DNA from: Methylosarcina fibrata AML-C10
GTDB taxonomy: Bacteria > Pseudomonadota > Gammaproteobacteria > Methylococcales > Methylomonadaceae
Reading direction: 5' to 3'
DNA length: 64,000 bases
Assembly (NCBI RefSeq): GCF_000372865.1
Contig: NZ_KB889965.1
Span: 1,748,990 to 1,812,989, forward strand
Part shown: one piece after another, positions 20,245 through 29,830 of the stretch
Position numbering within the stretch: position 1 is the stretch's first letter
Layout of the letters: each line of letters starts with the position of its first letter
Notes under the pieces: generated by a model
Database searches by the model: none
Told to the model about the DNA's origin: nothing
Seen by the model: the letters and a program-made list of their open reading frames with translations, nothing else
Position numbers and translations under genes: made by a program

Positions 20245-23200
20245 GCTTCAACCTTCTTGCCTGCTTTTTCCAGGTGCAGGACACCATTTTCTTCGCGGCG
20301 TATCTGGAAAAACTCAAACCCTGTTTCCGTCAGAAGCACTTCCTGATAAGGGGCCGCGGATAGCACATTCTTGAATACCGCCAAGCTCAAATAAAAGCCT
20401 TCTTGTTCCTCGATACTCGGCAGGTAACCTTTATTCAACTGTGTCAGCATTTCATAAATATCAAGATTGATGCGAAGGTTCGCTTGGTGCCCGTCGCCGG
20501 AGTCATAGGAAAGAACGAGTGCTTGCGGTAAATATTCCAGGAATGGATGGGATGATGTTTCGTGCTCAGCGATAAGTGAAAAACGTCTACCATCGAAGAT
20601 ACGGTAACTGCGGATAGTGCCTTTATCTACTTGACGAACGCGTAACGCGAGCTGATTACCAAGTCTGGACGGCTCACTAAGTCCTTCACCCCGATTAATC
20701 GCTCGCAAAATAGGCGCGACATCCATCATGCTTTTGCTTGCGGAATCTTTAATTCCGGATAAAAAGGGATCAATGCTTTCATAAGGCAGCATTTCTTTCC
20801 AGCCGCCATCGCGTCTTTCGAAGAAATGCCGACGCCGCATATGACTCAGATAATTTCTATGTTGGCTGATCAGCCGGCCTCTATTTTTGGACGAATAATC
20901 ACGCGGTAGATGCTGAAATAGCGTCTCGATCAATTCGTCGTCGTAATGGGCTCTCTCTGAAAACGAGAAACGACTCATCGCTTTGGTTTTTGGATTTAAG
21001 AAACCGAGTTCCCTGTCCAGGTCAGGGTTGCTGATTTCTGCAACGTCAATTTCCCGAAGCAATGAAATCATCCGGTCATTCGATCCCTCAGAGCCTCCAA
21101 GCCAGGAATTAAAATAAAATCCGTTGAGGATGCGGTTTTGGTTATCTTCTCCACCGTTCTGGTACAAGTGATGGATACCATCGCAATCTCGTGTTCCAAC
21201 GAGCATGAAGGCAATGGCTGATCGCAGATCACGCATCGTGATATGTAAACGACCGCGCAGATGGGTAATGGTATAAAGCATCTTCAGACGCTCTATTACT
21301 TTGGGCCCAGCGACGGGATCTTGGAAGGTAATCGCATTGTGGTAGACATAGCACTTCCCCTTAAGATCGCAGCTCTCGCAGGCATTCCAATATTCCCTTT
21401 GCGTCATACGATCGATCAATCGCTCCATGATCGAATTTTGATCATTCTCGGTTTCGGCAATGACTGAACGCAGGTTCAAATTGATAATAGCCACTCCGTT
21501 TTCCGGTGCGAATCCTGACAAACCACGCTGAACCAGTTCTCCCAGAAATGGAAACTCGCTTTCACGTTCCAGGAAGAAATCAACCAACCGACCTTCATTG
21601 ATGGCAATCAAACGTGTTTGATTACTTGGCCAACTGGCATAATTTGTACCCATAAATGGACTGAAAAACTTCTCCAGCACAGCATCATTGCGTTCATCAC
21701 CTTCATCCTGGCTACCATCGTAGTTACTTTGATAGGTGTGTCCTTTAAGCGGGAATACAGCGCCGTTTGCACCGCGTTGAAACTGTGCCCCTTTGCTCTC
21801 TGCAAATGCCTCGAACTGCTGAATGAATGCGGTTTTACCATCACCGGCATTACCGCTGATGATGACCAACCGGAACTCACCCTGTAACAACGCCGGCATA
21901 AGCCTATCGTCCAAGTAGGTAGAAACATAGGTGGCTCTGCCAATGTCATCCAACCCCCGTGTTCCGGCATTGGAAATTTGACTTTGGCTATATAGCGTCA
22001 GCAGATGAGTAACGAAAGGATTGCTGTTGGGCTTGGCCGATTCGAATTCCAGCTTCGAAACCACCTTGGTTCCTACGGCAATTTCACCTGTGGTTAAAAC
22101 TGAGCGATAGCGTTTCACTTCAGCCAGTGCTATCAGAAATTCATCGGCCGATGCATAACGATCCTTTCGATGTGGGGATATCGTTTTCATCAGCACATTG
22201 ATCAGCGATGAATTAAGATCAGCGCACCCTTTGTACTGTTTGGGATCATTGGGCAAAACTTTGATTGGTGGTGTCGGGTCGTCAAAAGGATATTTGCCGG
22301 TCAAACATTCGTAAAAAGAGATTCCCAAGGCATAAAGATCTCTATCAATGCGATCAGCGGCAGCCGGTTCCGCCGTGTAATCGTAATCCGGTGGCAAATA
22401 ACGGCGTGTTCCTCCACCGCCTTGAATTTCATCATTCTCACTGACAGCGACATTAAAATCGATTATGCGCACACCCTTGTCAGTCCAAAGCAAATTCGAT
22501 GGCTTGACATCCTGATGGTACACGCCATGTTGATGAAGATGCTTTAACCCTTCTGCAGATTCCAAGGCGATACGCACGGCATCCTCTATGGACAATGCCT
22601 CTGCATCAATCAAGTCAGAAACATCAAGGCCTTCCAGATACTCGAAAACGATGTAAGGCGTTCGTTTGTCGTTCATTAAGCGATCAGCCCAAACGACTTT
22701 TACGACGTGAGGATGGTCGGGAAGATTAGTTAATGTCTTGTACTCACGACGCAAACGTTCAAAGACGCTACGTCGATCCTTCGTTACCAATTTGATAACC
22801 CGAACCACATCATTGAAAGAATCGAATACCTTATAGGCAACACCAAATCCTCCGCTGCCCAGTTTTTTCTGAATTCGAAAACGATCTGCAAGAATGAAGT
22901 CGGGAGGTAAATCAGTAAGGTCTTCTGGTGTTATCTCGGTAAGGACGACCGGCATACCGTTGTCTGTGACAGATTCCTTTTTCGCTTCTGGCAAAATTAA
23001 ATCGTCCAACGTTTTGCGGGCAAGCGCTGCACTGATATGGCGTTCTTCCGGATCAAACTCACAGAATTTTTGTAACCACTCGTCCATTCCTTTTGGCAAA
23101 TCAGGCTTGTGGTCCGATGGCTTCATTGGAAACTTTCCATCTGCCTCCATCATCTGATCTACATTCTCAAATGGCAGCTCGCCAGTGAGTAATTCATAGA

Positions 23201-24389
23201 TAATCAGCCCAGCCGCGTACAGGTCAGATGCAATGCTTGCTTCAGTTGGATCACGAAAACATTCAGGCGCTTGGTAAGCTGGTTCAAGGTCATCAATAAT
23301 TTGGTCAGCAATGGTCGACGTTCTATCTTTGCCCACTCTGGCAAAATCAAAATCCGTGATCCGTGTTTGCCCAGTTTTGCTAACCAATATGGCATCAGGC
23401 GTTAAATTGCGATGGATGACTTCATGTTTATGCGCATGATCCAAAGCAGCAAGAAAATCACGGATGACCTGAAGCTTTTGATCGAACGTCAAGGCCAATG
23501 ACGACTTTGCCAAGTGTTGGCGGAGTACATATCCAGAGGCATCATCAGTAACCAGAACGACTTCTGTGTGATCTTCAGAGACAATCAAATCCCTCACAGC
23601 CAGAACATTGGGGTGTGCCGGCATATGGGCGACCGCTTTGTATGCATTAGCAATCCGTCGGAATTCAGCTTTGCGTTCAGCTTCCTCCTGGTAGGGATCG
23701 GTTTTGTAGACACGCAAACGGGTGTAACCACCGCTTTTCCCTAACAGGGAATGGCGGGCACGGTATTCTGTGTATCGATCAGTTCCCCCGAGTTTTTCTT
23801 CGACAAGCCAGTTATTGAATGTTGGGGGAGCCGATTTAGGTTTTGCTGTACCTTGAATGGCCTTGTCGATCTGGCCGTGGTATTGACGAATATCATTCAG
23901 TCGGTGACTAGGAATCTTACTTTTATCGGCAAAAAATTTGAGGCAACGCTTGTAATCCGTGACATCAGGACTATCGACACCAGAAGGATCGTAGAGCTGA
24001 GCATCATCGGAAGTTAATAAAACTGCAGCCTGGACATGTACTTTGCGCAGTTCGGTAAGTCCTTTGTTACTGTCAGAAAGCAGCGTGTTCATCACCTTGG
24101 CGTGGTTACGCAACTTGGCGAGTGGCGAATGGAATTTTTGTCGTCCCTCTGGGTACCATTTGGCGCCATAGACATCAATATTGCCCCGTGTCCCTTTGAC
24201 ATCCACCAAATAAACCGCGTGAGGAGCAAGAATGGCAATGTCGATTTCGAATACTTCTTCGCCCTGTCGAATTTCGAAGTTGTGGTAAATCAGCCATCCA
24301 TCAGGTAGATGATCCCGAAGAAAACCAATAGCCTGACGCTCGGTTTCATTTGCGGGTTGCCCGATGGGTATGACCTTGGCCACTACCAA
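20241..24389 (-). CDS. mad6: NERD nuclease-like / tandem kinase / P-loop protein (MAD6-like, PglW-like)
   Basis: This protein of 1382 residues has four parts. Residues 1-120 are a NERD domain (EIDIAI and LVDVKG carry the acidic and Lys residues of a PD-(D/E)XK site). A first kinase-like domain (about 200-470) has HRNLTPD at 326-332 and DFDFA, so the catalytic Asp is Asn and the DFG motif is altered: probably a pseudokinase. A second kinase domain (about 500-770) has a glycine loop GSGGFGVAY, HQDVKPSN with Asp627, and DFN: probably active. A P-loop ATPase follows (SGNAGDGKTAF, about 846-856) with a CESCDLKGKC cluster further on. NERD plus Ser/Thr kinase recalls PglW of BREX type 2. It overlaps the specificity gene by 7 nt and the next gene by 4 nt. 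Confidence 0.8.
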   Translation of the reverse strand: MVVAKVIPIGQPANETERQAIGFLRDHLPDGWLIYHNFEIRQGEEVFEIDIAILAPHAVYLVDVKGTRGNIDVYGAKWYPEGRQKFHSPLAKLRNHAKVMNTLLSDSNKGLTELRKVHVQAAVLLTSDDAQLYDPSGVDSPDVTDYKRCLKFFADKSKIPSHRLNDIRQYHGQIDKAIQGTAKPKSAPPTFNNWLVEEKLGGTDRYTEYRARHSLLGKSGGYTRLRVYKTDPYQEEAERKAEFRRIANAYKAVAHMPAHPNVLAVRDLIVSEDHTEVVLVTDDASGYVLRQHLAKSSLALTFDQKLQVIRDFLAALDHAHKHEVIHRNLTPDAILVSKTGQTRITDFDFARVGKDRTSTIADQIIDDLEPAYQAPECFRDPTEASIASDLYAAGLIIYELLTGELPFENVDQMMEADGKFPMKPSDHKPDLPKGMDEWLQKFCEFDPEERHISAALARKTLDDLILPEAKKESVTDNGMPVVLTEITPEDLTDLPPDFILADRFRIQKKLGSGGFGVAYKVFDSFNDVVRVIKLVTKDRRSVFERLRREYKTLTNLPDHPHVVKVVWADRLMNDKRTPYIVFEYLEGLDVSDLIDAEALSIEDAVRIALESAEGLKHLHQHGVYHQDVKPSNLLWTDKGVRIIDFNVAVSENDEIQGGGGTRRYLPPDYDYTAEPAAADRIDRDLYALGISFYECLTGKYPFDDPTPPIKVLPNDPKQYKGCADLNSSLINVLMKTISPHRKDRYASADEFLIALAEVKRYRSVLTTGEIAVGTKVVSKLEFESAKPNSNPFVTHLLTLYSQSQISNAGTRGLDDIGRATYVSTYLDDRLMPALLQGEFRLVIISGNAGDGKTAFIQQFEAFAESKGAQFQRGANGAVFPLKGHTYQSNYDGSQDEGDERNDAVLEKFFSPFMGTNYASWPSNQTRLIAINEGRLVDFFLERESEFPFLGELVQRGLSGFAPENGVAIINLNLRSVIAETENDQNSIMERLIDRMTQREYWNACESCDLKGKCYVYHNAITFQDPVAGPKVIERLKMLYTITHLRGRLHITMRDLRSAIAFMLVGTRDCDGIHHLYQNGGEDNQNRILNGFYFNSWLGGSEGSNDRMISLLREIDVAEISNPDLDRELGFLNPKTKAMSRFSFSERAHYDDELIETLFQHLPRDYSSKNRGRLISQHRNYLSHMRRRHFFERRDGGWKEMLPYESIDPFLSGIKDSASKSMMDVAPILRAINRGEGLSEPSRLGNQLALRVRQVDKGTIRSYRIFDGRRFSLIAEHETSSHPFLEYLPQALVLSYDSGDGHQANLRINLDIYEMLTQLNKGYLPSIEEQEGFYLSLAVFKNVLSAAPYQEVLLTETGFEFFQIRREENGVLHLEKAGKKVEA

Positions 24390-25789
24390 CCTCCTTTCTC
24401 AATGGCTTGCTCGACAAGAGTGCGAGCTTGATCCTCAAGCTCTATAGCTCGATCGCGTGACTCATAGGCATTAATAACAAGTTGATTAATTTCATCTTGG
24501 ACCTGCCGTGAAGGATAAGGAACTGGTAATTCATGAAGAAGACTGATTAATGGATACTGCAGCTTTGATCCAAATGAAATTGATCTTATCATCCGGAATG
24601 CAATTTCTGATCTCATAAACGCAAACAAGCATCCAGGAAGCATCTCTCCTTCGTCTGCAATAACGCGATAAAAAAGTTCCGAGTAAGCTCTTTCTGCAGC
24701 CTTGCCCCAAATCAACTCACTGCGGCAATACAATTCAAATTCACCAAAAGTCCCCGCACCGGCAATCAAAATCGTCCCAGGTTCAACAAGAACTTCTTTA
24801 TCTACACAGGATTTTGCAATCCACCGTCCTTCAGGGCGTAACCAAAAGATCTCCTTTTGCCCAATCATGTGGTAAGAATGTTCGGGATCAGCATCTATTC
24901 TGTTATAACGCCCGCCCCGCTTAATAGACCCGGGTAGGCATATCTGCTCTAACGACTTCCAATCAGTAGACTTAATCATATCCACAAGGCGGCAAAATCT
25001 CTGATTGTAATTGAGTGCGCGAAGTGAACGAATATCTACATTTGAACTAAATCCAAGATCTGAGCCCCATGAGTGCCAGTCTGCTTGAGTAATGTCAGAC
25101 AATCCAACAGAACTGAAGAAAAGGTTTGTAGCCTCATTAAGTTGGTTTTGCCCTAGCGAAAGTAGCTGAGCCGACTCTTCAACCAGCTGATGAGCATGTC
25201 CCTCTACTAGACCTAATCTCGGTACTGGTAGGTTGGCAACTTGATGTGGCTCGATACTTTGAATAATTGAGCCATAAGTTCCAGACACCACAATAGGAAT
25301 GCCGAACCGTGATGACAAAAAGGCGTAGAGGTACCCTGGTTGTACCTTATTTGTATTTGGCACAACCCGCATGACATGTTCTGAGCAAGCCATTCCATCC
25401 ATCGCTTTGCGCCCGTATGCCATTCGCCCGGTTGTCCCAGATCGAGTTATAAGAGTCCACCCCTTACGGATGGTGAAGTTAGGGTTCTTTTCTACTTGCC
25501 TTTTTGATAAAAGCGGCTGTGAGGATAGGTCAAATGCAAGTATATCTGTGCTCCCCATGAATGGAACGCCGTATTCTGCATCGACAACATATTGTCTTCC
25601 TTCCCTTCCTGCGTGAAAAATTCCATCGGTGATAGTTTCTAAAGTTTCAGTTCGAAGTTTTTTCAGTAGTTCGATAGCCTCGATTGCACCTGACATATAA
25701 GGTCCGCAGTCTAAGCGACGACCGTTATGTGTTAACCAAGTACTAGGAATAACTTTTGTCTGAAATTTTCTGCTCATAAAGTTACCCAT
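24383..25789 (-). CDS. mad5: Type I restriction-modification specificity subunit (HsdS-like, MAD5-like)
   Basis: This 468-residue protein has the two-repeat build of HsdS proteins: two variable target-recognition domains, each followed by a helical spacer (around residues 185-220 and 430-468). Motifs such as GTYGSIIQSI followed by NLPVPR, and the FGSKLQYPLISLLHELPVP segment in the second half, are typical of TRD ends. It should give the methyltransferase its recognition sequence. No HsdR gene is nearby; the restriction step would be done by other members of the array. Two in-frame starts are possible (25789 and 25777) and neither has a strong ribosome binding site. 43 nt separate it from the HNH-DGQHR gene. 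Confidence 0.85.
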   Translation of the reverse strand: MGNFMSRKFQTKVIPSTWLTHNGRRLDCGPYMSGAIEAIELLKKLRTETLETITDGIFHAGREGRQYVVDAEYGVPFMGSTDILAFDLSSQPLLSKRQVEKNPNFTIRKGWTLITRSGTTGRMAYGRKAMDGMACSEHVMRVVPNTNKVQPGYLYAFLSSRFGIPIVVSGTYGSIIQSIEPHQVANLPVPRLGLVEGHAHQLVEESAQLLSLGQNQLNEATNLFFSSVGLSDITQADWHSWGSDLGFSSNVDIRSLRALNYNQRFCRLVDMIKSTDWKSLEQICLPGSIKRGGRYNRIDADPEHSYHMIGQKEIFWLRPEGRWIAKSCVDKEVLVEPGTILIAGAGTFGEFELYCRSELIWGKAAERAYSELFYRVIADEGEMLPGCLFAFMRSEIAFRMIRSISFGSKLQYPLISLLHELPVPYPSRQVQDEINQLVINAYESRDRAIELEDQARTLVEQAIEKGGW

Positions 25790-25832
25790 ATAGCTTTAAG
25801 TAAAACTTGAACATTCGTAATTACCCCTAAGA

Positions 25833-27437
25833 TCATTTGATCATCTCAACCAAATTGATTGCTTTTGGCATAACCTGTACACCTTGAGGGCTCTTACCAG
25901 TCTCAAAAACTGTCTGCCAAAAACTATTATTTTGCTTGCCACCAAATACGGTCTCGGACAAATCTTTGTTTACCCAAAGCGGCAAGTCAGCAAGGTTTCG
26001 AATAAAGCGCCTTATGTTTTCCCAGAGTTGATCAGGGAAGGGATATTGGAAAAGTTTTTCCTCTTGGATGGGCTTTCCAGAATTTATGAAATAGAACTTG
26101 GCAATTTGCTGTACATAACGCAACCAGTTGTAGACCACTTCTTCTTTACTCATCCGGAATGTACAGAGATGCCCGTGAGGGAAGTTCTCCCCCTTCTGTA
26201 AGCGATTTTCAATTTTGTCAGTGCCGATATCGCTGTCAAATTTTCCGATATAGATTTCCTCGGCGATTATGTTCATCAGATTGAGAATCTGAGAGGTTTC
26301 GAGTTCTCGCGGGTTTTCTCCGCTTTCAGCACCGTAATCTAAACGGGTATCAAGCACTTCTTGGAAGATAAAAAAAGAATAAAACGTTTTATCGATCGAG
26401 CTATATGACAAAGGCCGTTCCTTGCCGCGACCACCGTAGTCGATAAAATCACGCAGTTTGTTATCTTGAGAAGAAGTAATTCCATCTCGCACAGCATCGA
26501 GGATATAGCGCTTCATCTCGCGTGATTGCCCTTTGAAGAAGGTAACCAAATCACGTTCGCTAAATCCATAGTAATCTTCATTGCGACCTGTTTCTTTACG
26601 ATAGCGCTCAATACGGTCTTGATACAGTGTGCTACCTAAGTGCCGTTGTACAGACTTATCAAATGCTACCTGTTTAAGGGTTGTACCAGCATTCGTGTTT
26701 GTCGTGATCAAAGTATCGGGATCTGGATCTATAAACACGCGAACAGGCATTGCCTTTGCCCCCAGCATAATTTGGGCTGCCGCCTTGTGTTGTCCATCAA
26801 AAACATAGACCGCGCTCTTACCTTCAGAGGACGTAATCCAAGCCAAGGGAACATGCAGTTGTGGCCGTTTCAAGTAAAACTCTTCAACTAGCTTGCTGAT
26901 ATTGCTGCCGATGGATCGAGGGTTAATGCGATCATCATGCCTTAAATATTGAATGGGTAGTTTTACAAAGAAATAATTAAATCCACTTAAATCGTCTTCA
27001 TAGAGTGGTACTTTGTAGATAGTGTCGTCGCCTACATCACTTAACGTGTATTCAATGAAACCAGTATTTTGTTTAAAACTAAGCTCCGCGTTGCCGCCGT
27101 TTGCTTGTTTCAAAATATCACCAAGATTTGGGCTACGATTTTCAGGCTCCACAACTTCTTTAAGGGTTGCAAAGCGTTGGAGAATACGCGCTACTTCGAG
27201 GTTTGATGCTTGCTTAGAGCGATTACAGCTCGCATGGGAAAGCGCAAAGTTGCTTGGATCGTCTTTGCCACCGGTCTTCAAAGGGATTACGTGATCAATG
27301 TCCAGGCTATCTTTATGTAACGCCATGTCCACTTCTTTCTCACAAATAAAGCAGTTGCCCCCTTGAGCTTCATGCAGTTTTTTGATCAGTAATTTTCGAT
27401 CTTCGACACTCTGCCGGCTTAAAAAAAGTGAAGCCAT
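25833..27437 (-). CDS. HNH nuclease fused to a DGQHR-type domain
   Basis: This 534-residue protein has an N-terminal HNH domain: CFICEKEVD, then IDHVIPLKTGG, then SHASCNRSK (about residues 29-80), giving the Cys pairs and the His needed for a beta-beta-alpha-metal nuclease. From about residue 130 a DGQHR-like domain follows, with FDGQHKAAAQI near residue 214, as in DndB-like and ParB-like proteins. It is translated from a TAATG overlap with the methyltransferase gene. In the canonical MADS as I recall it, an AAA ATPase (MAD3) and MAD4 stand at this place; here a single likely nuclease replaces them. Domain calls are firm; the role as the restricting enzyme is inferred. Confidence 0.8.
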   Translation of the reverse strand: MASLFLSRQSVEDRKLLIKKLHEAQGGNCFICEKEVDMALHKDSLDIDHVIPLKTGGKDDPSNFALSHASCNRSKQASNLEVARILQRFATLKEVVEPENRSPNLGDILKQANGGNAELSFKQNTGFIEYTLSDVGDDTIYKVPLYEDDLSGFNYFFVKLPIQYLRHDDRINPRSIGSNISKLVEEFYLKRPQLHVPLAWITSSEGKSAVYVFDGQHKAAAQIMLGAKAMPVRVFIDPDPDTLITTNTNAGTTLKQVAFDKSVQRHLGSTLYQDRIERYRKETGRNEDYYGFSERDLVTFFKGQSREMKRYILDAVRDGITSSQDNKLRDFIDYGGRGKERPLSYSSIDKTFYSFFIFQEVLDTRLDYGAESGENPRELETSQILNLMNIIAEEIYIGKFDSDIGTDKIENRLQKGENFPHGHLCTFRMSKEEVVYNWLRYVQQIAKFYFINSGKPIQEEKLFQYPFPDQLWENIRRFIRNLADLPLWVNKDLSETVFGGKQNNSFWQTVFETGKSPQGVQVMPKAINLVEMIK

Positions 27438-29434
27438 TAGTTATGCTCCTTGAGAAATTCACGGTACTTCTCAGCGATCACAGGCAAATCGTTGTCTTCG
27501 ATTTTTTCACTGCGAGTTAGTGTGCGCTCTACAAAACGACCACCTATACGGATGCGTTCGATGTGCTGTCTAGGCTCGACAATTTCTTCTCCTTCAGGCG
27601 TGCGTTTATAGAGCTTGTTGCCACGACGGTCGAAACCGACCTTATCCGCAACAGCCATGAACACTGGGTATTCCTCTGCACCGCCTAACGCCTCGATGCG
27701 CTTTTCTTCTACGCTCTTTCGTCGTAGGAATAGTAAGCTGGTGAGAATGTTTACATTGGCTTCAGCAATGAATGCTTCAACAGGGAGGTCAACGGAAGCC
27801 AAGACTTGAGTTTCCCGCATGATCCACCAACGGATGTATTCCGCTGCAGGGTTTCCAAGAATACCGTCAGGCAAAACAATACCCAGGCGCCCTGTACCGA
27901 GCTTTAACCATTTGATACACCGTTCAACAAAAAGAATTTCAGGGGCAACGCTACCCTGTAGCCTACCGGTATTCCGATAACCGCCCTCATCATCACGTTC
28001 CCATACATGCGCCAGTTCATACTGTTCCAGAATATGCCGATCTGTAATGGGAATGTCCGATCCGAACGGAGGATTGGTTGCGACAATATCGATACTGCCA
28101 AATGGAATTTCTCTTTTGGCGTTATCTAAATCAGCAAGATGGCCGTGCGGAAACTCCAGTGAATTGATGTTGTAGATATGACCACGTCCGTCGCCGGCGA
28201 GGACCATGTTCATTTGTGCGGCACGAATCAAAAACGGGTCAAAATCAGCTCCGAAAACATTGGCAGCCGCATATTCTTTCAACCGCTCGTGGACATTGAG
28301 AAATTCGGTGGTATTTTCATTACCTGCCTCAGTGTGTTGCTCAGCACGAAATTTCTTCAGCATGTGACCAAGGGTGGCAACTAAGAAACCGCCTGTACCA
28401 CATGCAGGATCTAGAATCGTTTCATTTTCCTTCGGGTCGAGCATCTCGATGACCAGTTTCACCACACCCCGCGGCGTGAAATACTGTCCACGGTCCCCAC
28501 GAAGGTTTACGCCAACGAGTTCTTGATAGGCGACACCTTTAGCATCAACATCGGTACGGGTGAAATCATATTTAGCCAATTCCGAAACGATGAAGGCCAA
28601 AGCGCGATCTGAGAGCGTGATTTCTTCATTTCCACGGAAAATATTTCTGTATTGTTTTTTGACCTCAGAGAAGAGTTCTTCAATACGCTTACGGACTGCC
28701 GTACGGCCCTCTGCCTCAAATTGCTCCTTGGGGCCCGCCCAGAATCGGCGCTGCCAAGCCTGACGTTGTTTGGATCGCAGATTTTCATCGTGCATCTTGC
28801 AGAAAATTAGGTAAAGAAACTGCCAAAAAGCTGCGTCTTTTGGCATTCCTTCGTTACCGTGAATAAAGTTATGGCAACGCCGGAACGTTATCTTCAGCAT
28901 TTCATTGTCAGCAACGCGCGTATGGGCGTCAGACAGCACTTCTTTGGTCCCAACAGACTCTTCTGCAAGAGGCCAGTCGCCAATTGGATTACACTTGGTT
29001 TCAAAGCGCTTCTGTTCTTTCTCGACGAAAAAGAACTCCAAACCATTCGTCCATAACCCGTATTGGACCGCTGCGACTTCGCGCATAATCGTTTCAAGCT
29101 CGTCCAGATCTTTTGCCGCCTGATCAAAGTCACGAATTCGAACAACATTCTTGCCGATATTGGGTTCTTCACGACAAAGCACGGCACGACCAAGATTTTC
29201 GATCACGTGCTCCTTTCCATGATGGAAGATAGCTACGTCGATTTTCTTGCGCCCACCAATGGAGAAATCAAGCTCCATATCTTCCGGTGAAAATCCGTAC
29301 TCATGAATCAAGGCACGAACCACCCGTTGCCTTACCAGTTCTTTTTTCGTTTCCTTGACTTGTTTGCCAGAAACATAATCCAGCGTGTAACCGGCTGGAA
29401 TAGTGCTTTCGGCCTGATTTTTAACTGCGCTCAT
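27437..29434 (-). CDS. mad2: N6-adenine DNA methyltransferase (HsdM-like, MAD2-like)
   Basis: This 665-residue protein is a type I-style adenine methyltransferase. SAM-binding motif I is DPACGTGGFL (about 342-351) and catalytic motif IV is NPPFGSD (about 452-458). The N-terminal 150 residues resemble an HSDR_N/type I enzyme N-terminal fold, with GGRKKIDVAIF near residue 55, which could be a nuclease-like module or a remnant. It begins 29 nt after the small HTH gene and ends in a TAATG overlap with the HNH gene. Together with the specificity subunit it should modify host DNA and mark it as self. Confidence 0.88.
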   Translation of the reverse strand: MSAVKNQAESTIPAGYTLDYVSGKQVKETKKELVRQRVVRALIHEYGFSPEDMELDFSIGGRKKIDVAIFHHGKEHVIENLGRAVLCREEPNIGKNVVRIRDFDQAAKDLDELETIMREVAAVQYGLWTNGLEFFFVEKEQKRFETKCNPIGDWPLAEESVGTKEVLSDAHTRVADNEMLKITFRRCHNFIHGNEGMPKDAAFWQFLYLIFCKMHDENLRSKQRQAWQRRFWAGPKEQFEAEGRTAVRKRIEELFSEVKKQYRNIFRGNEEITLSDRALAFIVSELAKYDFTRTDVDAKGVAYQELVGVNLRGDRGQYFTPRGVVKLVIEMLDPKENETILDPACGTGGFLVATLGHMLKKFRAEQHTEAGNENTTEFLNVHERLKEYAAANVFGADFDPFLIRAAQMNMVLAGDGRGHIYNINSLEFPHGHLADLDNAKREIPFGSIDIVATNPPFGSDIPITDRHILEQYELAHVWERDDEGGYRNTGRLQGSVAPEILFVERCIKWLKLGTGRLGIVLPDGILGNPAAEYIRWWIMRETQVLASVDLPVEAFIAEANVNILTSLLFLRRKSVEEKRIEALGGAEEYPVFMAVADKVGFDRRGNKLYKRTPEGEEIVEPRQHIERIRIGGRFVERTLTRSEKIEDNDLPVIAEKYREFLKEHN

Positions 29435-29463
29435 ATTGAAACCCCGTTCGCCTCAAAATTCGG

Positions 29464-29670
29464 TCATTCTGGATGACCATCCCCCAAATCCTGGGGCGTT
29501 TGTTTTTGTTGTTCTATCCAAGCATCAATGTCTTTCCGTGAGAAGCGCCATTGGCCGCGAACCTTGAATGCCGGGAGTTCTCCTGATTGAGCCATGGAAT
29601 AAACGGTCTTCTCGCTAACTTTGAGTAAGGCGGCAACATCTTTTAGCTTCAAGACTTCATCATTCTGCAT
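29464..29670 (-). CDS. mad1: Excisionase/MerR-like helix-turn-helix protein (MAD1-like)
   Basis: This small protein of 68 residues is a helix-turn-helix domain of the excisionase family (HTH_17): LKDVAALLKVSEKTVYSMAQ, then GELPAFKVRGQWRFSRKDID, followed by an Ala/Trp/Gln tail. Such proteins bind DNA through a winged helix. It is the first gene of the minus-strand array, 29 nt before the methyltransferase, and its upstream region is shared with a divergent XRE regulator, so it is a good candidate for control of the array. The first MADS gene is described as an HTH protein, which fits. Confidence 0.75.
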   Translation of the reverse strand: MQNDEVLKLKDVAALLKVSEKTVYSMAQSGELPAFKVRGQWRFSRKDIDAWIEQQKQTPQDLGDGHPE

Positions 29671-29830
29671 GCCATCTCTCCTGCGAGACCGCGTTGTTCA
29701 AAGGCGTTAACGTTAAGACAGTGTGTTATCTAACTAACAGTAATATCGGTCAAAATATACCAAAGCTTGGCAATTCTTACCAGATAAATTTTGTGTTGCA
29801 AAACACTAAACAGCGGGATATAGTAATCTC
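29671..29830. promoter_or_regulatory. Divergent promoter region between the defence array and the XRE gene
   Basis: This 160-nt AT-rich gap holds the outward-facing starts of the HTH gene (minus) and the XRE gene (plus). It contains an inverted repeat GTGTT-gcaa-AACAC (29793-29806), which is a candidate operator for the XRE protein, about 25 nt before its start codon. No clear -10/-35 pair could be fixed by eye. Confidence 0.4.

Noticed and set aside
24383-29434. Ordinary type I restriction-modification operon
   Set aside because: No HsdR translocase-nuclease is present and the M and S genes are embedded in a tightly overlapping multi-gene array.
20241-29670. BREX type 2 (Pgl) system, because of the PglW-like kinase
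   Set aside because: No PglZ phosphatase, PglX-type methyltransferase or BrxC/PglY is present; methyltransferase and specificity genes are of the type I kind.
2852-29670. DISARM system, because of the DrmD-like helicase
   Set aside because: No DrmA, DrmB or DrmC (phospholipase D) protein was found.
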